Shown here piece by piece: positions 1-7,579 of a stretch of 64,000 nucleotides of DNA; position 1 is the first letter of the stretch; each line of letters begins with the position of its first letter. Source of the stretch: Pseudomonadota bacterium (GTDB lineage: Bacteria > Pseudomonadota > Gammaproteobacteria > Xanthomonadales > Xanthomonadaceae); NCBI GenBank assembly GCA_018240435.1, contig JAFEFT010000016.1, positions 47,818-111,817 on the forward strand, written 5' to 3'. The notes under the pieces were generated by a model, which saw only the letters and a list, made by a program, of their open reading frames with translations, ran no database searches and was not told the DNA's origin. Made by a program: the position numbers and the translations under genes.

Positions 1-138
1 GGCGTACTGGCCAGCCTTGGTCACCGCCTGCTTGGCGACGCGATAGACCTTGCGGCGGGCGTTGTAATAGCCCTTGGCGGCGCTGATGACTTTCTTGTGA
101 CGGCGGCGCGCCGTCACACCACGTTTGACTCGTGCCAT
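1..138 (-). CDS. rplT: 50S ribosomal protein L20, N-terminal part (cut by window edge)
   Basis: The first 46 codons read [20 protein letters not shown] and continue as the very basic N-terminus of ribosomal protein L20, which binds 23S rRNA early in assembly of the large subunit. The rest lies beyond base 1. It is 13 nt downstream of rpmI on the same strand, the usual rpmI-rplT pair, so both are probably on one transcript. In many bacteria L20 represses this operon by binding its leader; no such pseudoknot was worked out here. The start is ATG at 138. Identity is certain from the sequence; only completeness is unknown. Confidence 0.97.
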   Translation of the reverse strand, partial: MARVKRGVTARRRHKKVISAAKGYYNARRKVYRVAKQAVTKAGQYA

Positions 139-151
139 GGTTCAGCCCTCC

Positions 152-349
152 TCAGAGATAGGGAAGCATGCGGTCCAGACGGCCCGCATCCTCGGCGCGC
201 ACATGCATCGTGCCGCGCAGGTTGCGCTTCCGCTTGGTCGCCTTCTTGGTGAGGATGTGGCTGCGGTTGGCGTGACCGCATTTGTACTTGCCCGATGCGG
301 TCTTGCGAAAACGCTTCGCAGCCGCCCGGTTGGTCTTGATCTTCGGCAT
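152..349 (-). CDS. rpmI: 50S ribosomal protein L35
   Basis: A 65-residue basic protein starting [20 protein letters not shown], the family signature of L35, a small component of the large ribosomal subunit. The reading frame stays open upstream to 490, but the family start at 349 has a good ribosome-binding site (AAAGGAC) about 6 nt ahead of ATG, so the short form is chosen. rplT follows after 13 nt. In most gammaproteobacteria infC lies directly upstream; here the next gene upstream is pilU and no infC is seen. Confidence 0.96.
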   Translation of the reverse strand: MPKIKTNRAAAKRFRKTASGKYKCGHANRSHILTKKATKRKRNLRGTMHVRAEDAGRLDRMLPYL

Positions 350-693
350 GGAATGTCCTTTCGGTCTTTTTATGTCACTGGCCCGGGCGCCTGCTCGGCA
401 ACGTTGCTGCTGCGAGAAGGTCTTTCCATCCTGCCTGGCCGGCTTGTCTGCCCCGTTCCGCGGAAAACCCGCAGTCGATGGCGTGTCCATGAAGCATCGC
501 CCCGGCTCGCACCGGGCCGCAAATTATGGCAGGCGTGGCAACGCCTTGCAAATCAAGGGGGTCTCCACGCCATTTCTGCCGGCACGCAGCGTTCGCGTGC
601 GGCGCAACACCGGGCGCGTGCCGCCACCGCCGCTGGCACCGCCATCCGCGGCACGGCCGCCCGGAGCGGGCGGCCGCAACATGGCTGGCGCGC
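350..693. other. Gene-free gap between pilU and rpmI; no infC
   Basis: A 344-bp stretch between the pilU stop and the rpmI start. The only open frame is an upstream extension of rpmI with no IF3-like sequence. A short GC hairpin (CCCGG/CCGGG, 501-516) is present without a T-run, so it is not a convincing terminator. It must hold the promoter and leader of rpmI-rplT unless pilU transcription reads through; no strong -35/-10 pair was found. Confidence 0.5.
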
Positions 694-1848
694 TCAGCGC
701 CGCCAGTACTGGTTCTTGTCCTCGGTGGAAACCAGTTCCACCGCGCCCAGACCCTCGGCCAGGCTCTTGGCGTCGCCGCCCTGCGCCAGCTTGATCTTCA
801 GGCGCACCTCGTTCTGCGAATCGGCGAAGCGCAGTGCATCCTCGTAGGTGATCTCGCCGGCCTGATAGAGCTCGAACAGGCTCTGGTCGAAGGTGCGCAT
901 GCCGAGGTTGGTGGATTCCTTCATCACTTCCTTGAGCTTGTGGATCTCGCCGTCGCGGATGTAGTCCTGCACCAGCGGGGTGCCGAGCAGGATCTCCATC
1001 GCCACCCGCCGCGCCTTGCCGTCGGGCGTCGGGATCAACTGCTGCGCGACCACGCCCTTGAGGTTCATCGACAGATCCATCAGCAATTGATGACGGCGAT
1101 CCTCGGGGAAGAAGTTGATGATGCGATCCATCGCCTGGTTGGCGTTGTTGGCGTGCAGGGTGCACAGCACGAGGTGGCCGGTTTCGGCGAAGGCGATGGC
1201 ATGATCCATGCCCTCGCGGGTGCGCACCTCGCCGATCATGATCACGTCCGGCGCCTGGCGCAGGGTGTTCTTCAGTGCGTTCTCCCAGTTGTCGGTGTCG
1301 ATGCCGACCTCGCGCTGGGTGATGATGCAGCCCTCGTGGCGATGCACGAACTCGATCGGATCCTCGATGGTGATGATGTGGCCGGTGGAGTTCATGTTGC
1401 GGTAGCCGATCATCGCCGCCAGCGAGGTCGACTTGCCGGTGCCGGTGGCGCCGACGAAGATGATGATGCCGCGCTTGGTCATCGCCAGCGACTTGATGAT
1501 CGGTGGCAGGTTGAGCTCTTCCACGGTCGGGATCTTGGTCTCGATCCGGCGCAGCACCATGCCGACCTGGTTGCGCTGGTAGAAACAGCTCACGCGGAAG
1601 CGGCCGACGCCAGCCACGCCGATGGCGAAGTTGCATTCGTGGGTTTTCTCGAATTCCTCGCGCTGCGGCGGCGTCATCACGTTGAGCACGAGGTCGCGGC
1701 TTTGCTGCGAAGTCAGCGCCGCCTGCGTGATCGGGCTGATCTTGCCGTGCACCTTCATCGCCGGCGGCATGCCCGAGGTGATGAACAGGTCCGACGCCTT
1801 GTTGTGCGCCATCAGCTTGAGATAGGAGGTGAAGTCGATGCCGCTCAT
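694..1848 (-). CDS. pilU: Type IV pilus retraction ATPase PilU
   Basis: 384 residues, a GspE/PilT-superfamily secretion ATPase. Visible motifs are Walker A GATGTGKS (133-140), Asp box ITIEDPIEF (159-167), Walker B DVIMIGEVR (201-209) and His box GHLVLCTLHAN (224-234). PilU is the accessory hexameric motor that assists PilT in depolymerising type IV pili at the inner membrane. The acidic tail after residue 350 and the pairing with pilT favour PilU over PilT. It lies downstream of pilT on the same strand, with a heptad repeat element filling the 124-bp gap. ATG at 1848 is preceded by a GGGG-rich ribosome-binding site. Confidence 0.93.
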   Translation of the reverse strand: MSGIDFTSYLKLMAHNKASDLFITSGMPPAMKVHGKISPITQAALTSQQSRDLVLNVMTPPQREEFEKTHECNFAIGVAGVGRFRVSCFYQRNQVGMVLRRIETKIPTVEELNLPPIIKSLAMTKRGIIIFVGATGTGKSTSLAAMIGYRNMNSTGHIITIEDPIEFVHRHEGCIITQREVGIDTDNWENALKNTLRQAPDVIMIGEVRTREGMDHAIAFAETGHLVLCTLHANNANQAMDRIINFFPEDRRHQLLMDLSMNLKGVVAQQLIPTPDGKARRVAMEILLGTPLVQDYIRDGEIHKLKEVMKESTNLGMRTFDQSLFELYQAGEITYEDALRFADSQNEVRLKIKLAQGGDAKSLAEGLGAVELVSTEDKNQYWRR

Positions 1849-1859
1849 GGGGAAACTCC

Positions 1860-1966
1860 GTGAATCGTGAATGGTGAATGGTGAATCGTTGAAACGGAAT
1901 CTGGAATCTGCGGCGTCAGCCTGCGGCCTCGCCTTTTCGATTCACGATTCACGATTCACGATTCAC
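1860..1966. repeat. Composite heptad inverted-repeat element between pilT and pilU
   Basis: Seven 7-nt units run from 1860 to 1908 (GTGAATC, GTGAATG twice, GTGAATC and degenerate units). After a 30-nt spacer the inverse unit GATTCAC occurs four times (1939-1966). The arms are complementary, so a long hairpin could form in the pilT-pilU transcript. Elements of the same design occur at 56851, 58295 and 63925. It occupies nearly the whole gap and stops just before the pilT stop codon. Confidence 0.9.
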
Positions 1967-1972
1967 GCCCCG

Positions 1973-3010
1973 TCACTCGAACAGCTTCTTGTCCTTGGCG
2001 TATTCCTTCGCCGTCGGACGGGTGATCTGGCCGCGCTTGACCATGTCCTGCAGGCACTGGTCGAGGGTCTGCATGCCGAGGTTCTGGCCGGTCTGGATCG
2101 ACGAGTACATCTGCGCGACCTTGTCCTCGCGGATCAGGTTGCGGATGGCGGGGGTGCCGATCATGATCTCGTGCGCGGCGATGCGGCCGCCGCCGACCTT
2201 CTTCAGCAGCGCCTGGGCGATCACCGCGCGCAGCGACTCGGACAGCATCGAACGCACCATCGGCTTTTCACCGGCCGGGAACACGTCGATGATGCGGTCG
2301 ATGGTCTTGGCCGCCGAGCTGGTGTGCAGGGTGCCGAACACGAGGTGGCCGGTCTCGGCGGCTGTCAGCGCCAGCCGGATGGTTTCAAGGTCGCGCATTT
2401 CGCCGACGAGGATGTAGTCGGGGTCTTCGCGCAACGCCGAGCGCAGCGCCTCGTTGAAGCCGTGGGTGTCGCGGTGGACTTCGCGCTGGTTGACCAGGCA
2501 CTTTTGCGAGGTGTGCACGAACTCGATCGGGTCCTCGACGGTGAGGATGTGCGCGTATTCCTTCTTGTTGATGTGGTCGATCATCGCCGCCAGCGTGGTC
2601 GACTTGCCCGAGCCGGTCGGCCCGGTGCACAAGATCAGCCCCTGCGGCTGCTCGATGACCTCGCGGAAGATCGGCGGGCAGGCCAGATCCTCCAGCGTGA
2701 GCACTTCCGAGGGAATGGTACGGAATACCGCGCCGGCGCCGCGATTCTGGTTGAAGGCGTTGACGCGAAAGCGCGCCATGCCGGCGATCTCGAACGAGAA
2801 GTCGACTTCGAGGAACTCCTCGTAGTCGCGGCGCTGCTTGTCCGACATGATGTCGTACACCAGCGCGTGCACCTGCTTGTGCTCGAGCGCGGGGATGTTG
2901 ATCCGGCGCACGTCGCCATCGACGCGGATCATCGGCGGCAACCCGGCCGAAAGGTGCAGGTCGGATGCCTTGTTCTTGACCGAGAAAGCCAGCAGTTCAG
3001 CGATGTCCAT
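1973..3010 (-). CDS. pilT: Type IV pilus retraction ATPase PilT
   Basis: 345 residues, the usual PilT length. Motifs: Walker A GPTGSGKS (130-137), Asp box TVEDPIEFVH (157-166), Walker B DYILVGEMRD (198-207), His box GHLVFGTLHTSS (221-232). PilT is the cytoplasmic hexamer that powers pilus retraction, twitching motility and DNA uptake. The open frame extends to 3103, but MDIAELLAFSVKNKASDLHL at 3010 is the conserved N-terminus and is used. It is divergent from yggS-proC, an arrangement common in gammaproteobacteria, and precedes pilU. Confidence 0.96.
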   Translation of the reverse strand: MDIAELLAFSVKNKASDLHLSAGLPPMIRVDGDVRRINIPALEHKQVHALVYDIMSDKQRRDYEEFLEVDFSFEIAGMARFRVNAFNQNRGAGAVFRTIPSEVLTLEDLACPPIFREVIEQPQGLILCTGPTGSGKSTTLAAMIDHINKKEYAHILTVEDPIEFVHTSQKCLVNQREVHRDTHGFNEALRSALREDPDYILVGEMRDLETIRLALTAAETGHLVFGTLHTSSAAKTIDRIIDVFPAGEKPMVRSMLSESLRAVIAQALLKKVGGGRIAAHEIMIGTPAIRNLIREDKVAQMYSSIQTGQNLGMQTLDQCLQDMVKRGQITRPTAKEYAKDKKLFE

Positions 3011-3207
3011 GCGCGTCCCCCCACGCCGAGTATGGTGTTCGCCCGGAGTATAGCCCCAATCGACGGCGCGGATTCCAGCCCCGCCAGCCAAACCGATCCG
3101 CAACGGGCGTGCCGGCGCCGGCGCTGCGCCGGCACGGAGTTGTGTACGCTATCGGCCTGCGTCGCGGCGCCCGCAACGCCGATCCGCCCTTCATTCAAGG
3201 CCAGCCC

Positions 3208-3684
3208 ATGTCCCGCCCATTCACCGTTTTGCTCGCTTTGGCCGTACTGGCCCCGCTGCCGCTCGCCGCCGCCCCGGCAGCGCCCGCCGCCAATGGTCCG
3301 CAGTCGTATATCGACGGCAACCCGCAGACGAAAAACAACCCGCAAATCGCTGCCGTGCGGATCATCACCGTCGATGGCGAGCGGCCGCTGAATGTCCCCT
3401 TCGCGCTGCCGCCGGGGCCGCACTGGATCGAGGCGGTGCCACAGACCGCCAGCGCCGCGCAGGCGCCCAAGTCGCAGAGTTTCGTGCTCAAGATCCAGCC
3501 GTGCACGTATTACTACCTCGCTGCGCGCCGCAATCCGGTCGTCCAGGGGTCGTGGAAGATGATCGTGGACGCCGAGGAAACCATCACCTCCTGCAACCCC
3601 GCCGACGAGCTGCGCAAGGCCCGGACGGCGATGGCGCGACCGCAGCCGACTGCGCCGACGCCGCCGGCGTCCGGTTCGCACTGA
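3208..3684 (+). CDS. Hypothetical exported protein between pilT and yggS
   Basis: 158 residues starting MSRPFTVLLALAVLAPLPLAAAP, a clear signal peptide with likely cleavage near residue 23, so probably periplasmic. The mature part is a small domain with a PPGPHWIEAVP segment and two cysteines (in QPCTYYYL and TSCNPADEL) that could form a disulfide, then a Pro/Ala-rich tail. I do not recognise the family. The frame is open upstream to 3109, but the signal peptide fixes the start at 3208. It sits between two gene groups that are often adjacent, pilTU and yggS-proC. Confidence 0.75.
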   Translation: MSRPFTVLLALAVLAPLPLAAAPAAPAANGPQSYIDGNPQTKNNPQIAAVRIITVDGERPLNVPFALPPGPHWIEAVPQTASAAQAPKSQSFVLKIQPCTYYYLAARRNPVVQGSWKMIVDAEETITSCNPADELRKARTAMARPQPTAPTPPASGSH

Positions 3685-3761
3685 GCGGGCGTGGCACGCC
3701 CGGCACCGTTGTACCGGCGCGATCCATTCACCGGCGCCGGCCATGCGCGGCGCGCGCACGC

Positions 3762-4454
3762 ATGAACGACACCCTCGCCGGCCGCCGCCACGCCCTGCTC
3801 GCGCGCATGTCCGCCGCCGGCGGGCACGGCGCGGGCATGTCGCCGCGGCGCCTGCTGGCGGTGTCGAAGACCCGCGATGCCGACGAGATCGCCGCACTGG
3901 CAGCCGCCGGTCAGCGTGCCTTCGGCGAGAATTACGTGCAGGAGGCGCTCGCCAAGCAACGCCAACTCACCGACCTGGCGCTGGAATGGCATCTGATCGG
4001 CCACCTGCAATCCAACAAGGCCGCGCAAGCCGCCGTCGCCTTCGACTGGGTGCAGTCGCTGGACCGGATCAAACTCGTGCCGCTGCTGGCGCGCCACCGA
4101 CCGGCCGCACGACCGCCGCTGAACGTGCTGATTCAGGTCAACATCGACGACGAGGCCAGCAAGGCCGGCTGTCGCCCCGACGAAATCGCCGCGCTCGCCG
4201 ACGCCATCACCGGCGAGCCGCGGCTGCGCCTGCGCGGCCTGATGGCGATTCCTGCGCCTGAGCCGGACATGACGCGCCGCCGCCACGCATTCGCCGCGAT
4301 GAAGGCGTCGTTCGACGCACTGGCTGCACGGCATCCGGGCATCGACACGCTGTCGATGGGCATGAGCGAGGATTTCGAGTTGGCCATTGCCGAGGGTGCC
4401 AATCTGGTGCGGATCGGAACTGCCTTGTTCGGGCCGCGCCTGCGCATGGGCTGA
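3762..4454 (+). CDS. YggS family pyridoxal phosphate homeostasis protein
   Basis: 230 residues, typical for the YggS/PLPBP family. The conserved LLAVSKT segment carries the PLP-binding lysine (about K36), followed by FGENYVQEA, WHLIGHLQSNK and the C-terminal SMGMSEDFELAI and VRIGTALFG. These proteins bind PLP in the cytoplasm and buffer vitamin B6; no enzyme activity is firmly assigned. ATG at 3762 gives the family N-terminus; the longer frame from 3501 overlaps the upstream gene and is rejected. It precedes proC, its usual neighbour. Confidence 0.93.
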   Translation: MNDTLAGRRHALLARMSAAGGHGAGMSPRRLLAVSKTRDADEIAALAAAGQRAFGENYVQEALAKQRQLTDLALEWHLIGHLQSNKAAQAAVAFDWVQSLDRIKLVPLLARHRPAARPPLNVLIQVNIDDEASKAGCRPDEIAALADAITGEPRLRLRGLMAIPAPEPDMTRRRHAFAAMKASFDALAARHPGIDTLSMGMSEDFELAIAEGANLVRIGTALFGPRLRMG

Positions 4455-4563
4455 TTGCAAGAGTGCGGGCATCGAGACTGTGCAGGCAGGATGCCGAAGC
4501 GAACGGCGAAGCCGGCCCGAAGGGCGGGCCGCTGATGCGGTCCGCAATCGCAAATCCCCTCCG

Positions 4564-4644
4564 CCGTTCGCCCTGAGCCTGTCGAAGGGCGCACCGGGAC
4601 TCGCAGCAGGGCAAAGCGTGATTCGACAAGCTCACCACGAACGG
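4564..4644. repeat. REP-like inverted repeat between yggS and proC
   Basis: Two 23-nt arms, 4564-4586 and 4622-4644, are inverted copies of each other (left arm begins CCGTTCGCCCTGAG, right arm read backwards begins CCGTTCGTGGTGAG) with three mismatches and a 35-nt centre. Palindromes of this wording are scattered through many high-GC genomes as REP-type sequences. No other copy was noticed in this window. Confidence 0.75.
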
Positions 4645-4749
4645 CATGCCGGGACCAGGGACTCGCAATGCACCCTCCGCCCCGATCGCGCGATTGTGCA
4701 ATGCACCAAAAGCATTGCTATGCTCGCCGGACTGTCCTGCGAAGCACTC

Positions 4750-5658
4750 ATGATGACCGTGCCAACCGATGCGCTGACAACGACCCTGACGGTTGAAGCC
4801 GATGCAGTGGCCTGCGCCCTGCCGCGGCGCGCCCGCATCGCCTTCATCGGCGGCGGCAACGTCGCCCGCAGCATGATCGGCGGCTTGCTGGCGCGCGGCA
4901 CGGAGGCATCGACCCTCGCCGTGTCCGAACCCGATGCCGGCCTGCGCGCCGCGCTGGTCAACGACTTTCGTATTGCCGCGCACGCCGGAAATCCCGAGGC
5001 CATCGCCGATGCGGTGCTGTGGGTGCTGGCGGTCAAGCCGCAGGTGCTGCGCGCGGTGTGCCATGAGTTGGCGCCGCTGGCGCAGCAGGCGCGGCCGCTG
5101 GTGGTGACGCTGGCCGCCGGCATCCCGATCGCCGCCGTGCGGCGCTGGCTGCTGGCCGATTCCGGATCGGCCCCGGCGATCGTGCGCGCCATGCCCAACA
5201 CGCCGGCCTTGCTGGGCGCGGGCGCGACCGCGCTGTGCGCCAATGCGCAGGTGTCGCCGGCGCAACGAACCCAGGTGCAGGCGCTGTTCGAGGCCGTCGG
5301 CACCGCCGTGTGGGTCGATGACGAGACGTTGATGGACACCGTCACCGCCACCTCCGGCAGCGGCCCGGCCTATGTGTTCGCGCTGATGGAAGCGATGCAG
5401 GCAGCGGCGGTTGCGCAAGGCTTGCCGGCGGCAACCGCACGCGCGCTGATCGCGCAGACCGTGCTTGGCGCTGGGCGAATGCTGGTCGAATCCGGCGAGG
5501 ATGCGGCGACCCTGCGGCGACGGGTGACCTCGCCTGGCGGCGTCACCGAGCAGGCGCTGCGTTGCTTCGCCGAAGACGGCTTCGACACCCTGCTCGCCCG
5601 CGCCATCGCCGCGGCGACCACGCGCGGCGCGGAATTGGCGGCGCAGTACGCCGACTGA
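4750..5658 (+). CDS. proC: Pyrroline-5-carboxylate reductase
   Basis: Last step of proline synthesis: NAD(P)H-dependent reduction of pyrroline-5-carboxylate in the cytoplasm. The N-terminal Rossmann motif is ARIAFIGGGNVARSMIGGL (28-46); MPNTPALLGAG and the C-terminal signature TSGSGPAYVFALMEAM follow. From ATG at 4750 it has 302 residues, about 27 more than usual before the Rossmann motif. No clear ribosome-binding site marks this start, so a start at 4753 or an internal GTG near 4807 is possible. It follows yggS after a 295-bp gap holding the REP-like repeat. Confidence 0.93.
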   Translation: MMTVPTDALTTTLTVEADAVACALPRRARIAFIGGGNVARSMIGGLLARGTEASTLAVSEPDAGLRAALVNDFRIAAHAGNPEAIADAVLWVLAVKPQVLRAVCHELAPLAQQARPLVVTLAAGIPIAAVRRWLLADSGSAPAIVRAMPNTPALLGAGATALCANAQVSPAQRTQVQALFEAVGTAVWVDDETLMDTVTATSGSGPAYVFALMEAMQAAAVAQGLPAATARALIAQTVLGAGRMLVESGEDAATLRRRVTSPGGVTEQALRCFAEDGFDTLLARAIAAATTRGAELAAQYAD

Positions 5659-5673
5659 CACCCTCCAGACGGG

Positions 5674-6468
5674 TCAGCGCCGCGTCTGCCAGCGTTCGAT
5701 GATGCGCGCCAGTGCGCGCACGCCGTCGGTCAGCGCCGCCGGCCCCGGTTGCAGGATCAGCGGCGATTTCACCTCGTGCAATTGCCCATCGCGCACCGCC
5801 GGAATGGCATCCCAGCCGGGCCGGGCCGCGAGCGCCGCGGGGCGAAACTTCTTGCCGCACCACGAGGCGATGATGATGTCCGGCGCCCGCCGCACCACCT
5901 CGCTGGCGTCGTCGAGGATGCGCCCGCGCGCCAGCGGCTGCGCCGCGCGTTCGGGGAAAATGTCGTCGCCGCCGGCGATGCGGATCAACTCGGCCACCCA
6001 GCGGATGCCGGTGATCGGCGGCTCGTCCCACTCTTCGAAATACACTTTCGGCCGCTGCCGCCAACGCGCCGCATCCGACGCAATCGCATCCAGACCACGC
6101 GATAACTCATCGGCCAGCGCCTCGGCGCGCGCGCCAGCGCCGACCAGCGCGCCAAGGCGGCGGATGTAGTCGAGGATGCCATCGACGCTGCGATGGTTGC
6201 TGATCCACACCTCGATGCCACGGCGGATCAGCTCGGCGGCGATGTCGGCCTGGATGTCGGAAAAGCCGATCGCGAAATCCGGCTGCAACGCGAGGATGGC
6301 TTCGATCTTCGCCGAGGTGAAGGCGCTGACCTTGGGCTTGTCGCGGCGCGCCTGCGGCGGCCGCACAGTGAAGCCGGAAATGCCGACGATGCGCGCGTGC
6401 TCGCCGAGCAGGTACAAGGTTTCGGTGGGTTCCTCGGTGAGGCAGACGATCCGCGCCGGTCCGCGCAT
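5674..6468 (-). CDS. Cobalamin/metal-binding BtuF-like substrate-binding protein
   Basis: 264 residues with the periplasmic-binding-protein fold of the BtuF/FhuD class: RIVCLTEEPTETLYLLGEHARIVGIS at the start, PDFAIGFSDIQ, and WCGKKF followed by RPGWDAIPAVRDGQLHEV near the end. This family binds vitamin B12, haem or iron-siderophore for an ABC importer. From the preferred ATG at 6468 (ribosome-binding site GGAG) no signal peptide is visible, which is odd for such a protein. The longer frame to 6792 adds no better signal and overlaps the divergent lipoprotein gene. No permease or ATPase gene is adjacent, so substrate and transport role are inferred. Confidence 0.8.
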   Translation of the reverse strand: MRGPARIVCLTEEPTETLYLLGEHARIVGISGFTVRPPQARRDKPKVSAFTSAKIEAILALQPDFAIGFSDIQADIAAELIRRGIEVWISNHRSVDGILDYIRRLGALVGAGARAEALADELSRGLDAIASDAARWRQRPKVYFEEWDEPPITGIRWVAELIRIAGGDDIFPERAAQPLARGRILDDASEVVRRAPDIIIASWCGKKFRPAALAARPGWDAIPAVRDGQLHEVKSPLILQPGPAALTDGVRALARIIERWQTRR

Positions 6469-6604
6469 GCATGCTCCTGCTGGGCTGTCGTGGTCGCCGT
6501 CCGTCGCCGTCGCGCTGCCGACGAAGCGGCCGGTGGCGGCCGGGTCGTTGCCGCCATTCTGGCACGGGCTATGATCGTCGCCATCGCCTGCCGGGAGTGC
6601 GTCG

Positions 6605-7435
6605 ATGCGCAAGGATCTGCTGTCCATGACCCTGCTGCCACTGCTGCTGGTGAGCTGCTCGTGTTCGCATTCGCCCTCGCAGCCGGCCGCGAGCGCCACC
6701 AAGAGCGCGGCGCCGGCGACGGCCGCGTCGTCACTGCCGGCGATCGCCGGAGCATCCACCGGCGACGCGGCGGCGGGCGATGCCAGCTCCACCGCGCCCG
6801 CCGGGCCCGATCAGGTATTGCGCATCAGCGTGCGCGATCGTGGTGGCAAGGGGCCGGTCTATCACGCCGGCCTGAACCTGGTCGGCGCCAAGAGCCTGCA
6901 ATGGACCGACCGCGCCGGTCGCCATGAATGGAGCGGCGGCATCCCCGTCAGCGGTGCCATCGAGGTGCGCTGCCCAGCACTGCGCGCCGAAACCGGGCGC
7001 AAGATCGCCACCGTCGCCTACGCCATGCAGGGGCCGTTGACCGAAGTCGCCGCCAGCATCGACACCGCCGCCTGCGTCGAACCGCCGGAAAAATCCACCG
7101 CCGGCGACTTCAAGGGCACCTTCTTCCCCTACTTCGGCCACGGCGCCTTCATCCCCTGCGCCGGCCTGCCCGCCGATGCCGCCTTCTACGGCAACGCCAA
7201 GGCCGCCTGGGTCAACCTCGACGCCAGTGCAACCGGGCAATACGGCACGTTGCGTGACGCCGCAGCAATCGCCGCCGATTCGCAAAAGCCCGTGCATGTG
7301 GAATGGACCGGCACCCTGATCGGCCCCGGTGGCTACGGCGAACAAGGCGCTTTCGCCTATCGCCTGGAAGCGACCGTGGTAACCGCGTTGAGCACCGATT
7401 TCCCGCAGGACTGCCCAGCCGCCAGCCTGCCCTGA
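6605..7435 (+). CDS. Hypothetical lipoprotein
   Basis: 276 residues. The N-terminus MRKDLLSMTLLPLLLVSCSC is a lipoprotein signal with lipobox LVSC, so acylation at Cys18 and membrane anchoring are expected. A low-complexity Ala/Ser/Pro linker (about 22-70) leads to a folded part with four cysteines (VRCPAL, AACVEP, IPCAGL, QDCPAA) and a GTFFPYFGHGAFIPCAG segment. I do not recognise the family. ATG at 6605 has GGGAG upstream. The gene ends 2 bp before a 140-bp heptad array and converges on pdxH. Confidence 0.8.
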   Translation: MRKDLLSMTLLPLLLVSCSCSHSPSQPAASATKSAAPATAASSLPAIAGASTGDAAAGDASSTAPAGPDQVLRISVRDRGGKGPVYHAGLNLVGAKSLQWTDRAGRHEWSGGIPVSGAIEVRCPALRAETGRKIATVAYAMQGPLTEVAASIDTAACVEPPEKSTAGDFKGTFFPYFGHGAFIPCAGLPADAAFYGNAKAAWVNLDASATGQYGTLRDAAAIAADSQKPVHVEWTGTLIGPGGYGEQGAFAYRLEATVVTALSTDFPQDCPAASLP

Positions 7436-7437
7436 GC

Positions 7438-7577
7438 CGTTTCCCGTTTCCCGTTTCCCGTTTCCCGTTTCCCGCTTTCCGCTTTCCACTTGCCACTTGC
7501 CGATCGCCGTCTGCCGTTTTCTGTCCTCTGCCCTCTGCCCTCTGCCCTCTGCCCTCTGCCCTCTGTCCTCTGTCCTC
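7438..7577. repeat. Twenty-unit heptad tandem array filling a convergent gap
   Basis: Exactly 20 consecutive 7-mers: CGTTTCC five times, CGCTTTC twice, CACTTGC twice, CGATCGC, CGTCTGC, CGTTTTC, TGTCCTC, TGCCCTC five times, TGTCCTC twice. The unit changes in blocks but the 7-nt register never breaks. The array starts 3 nt after the lipoprotein stop and ends 3 nt before the pdxH stop codon, so it fills the gap between two converging genes. The strand is pyrimidine-rich here (purine-rich on minus). Confidence 0.95.
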
Positions 7578-7579
7578 TG

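Noticed and set aside
501-516. Terminator after pilU
   Set aside because: A 5-bp GC stem without a T-run is too weak.
350-693. infC in the pilU-rpmI gap
   Set aside because: No IF3-like sequence in any frame; the open frame is only an extension of rpmI.
6469-6792. Longer BtuF-like protein starting at 6792
   Set aside because: The added 108 residues look non-coding, overlap the divergent lipoprotein gene and lack a proper signal peptide; the start at 6468 has a GGAG site.
7438-7577. CRISPR array
   Set aside because: The period is 7 nt with no alternation of 25-40-nt repeats and unique spacers, and no cas genes are present.
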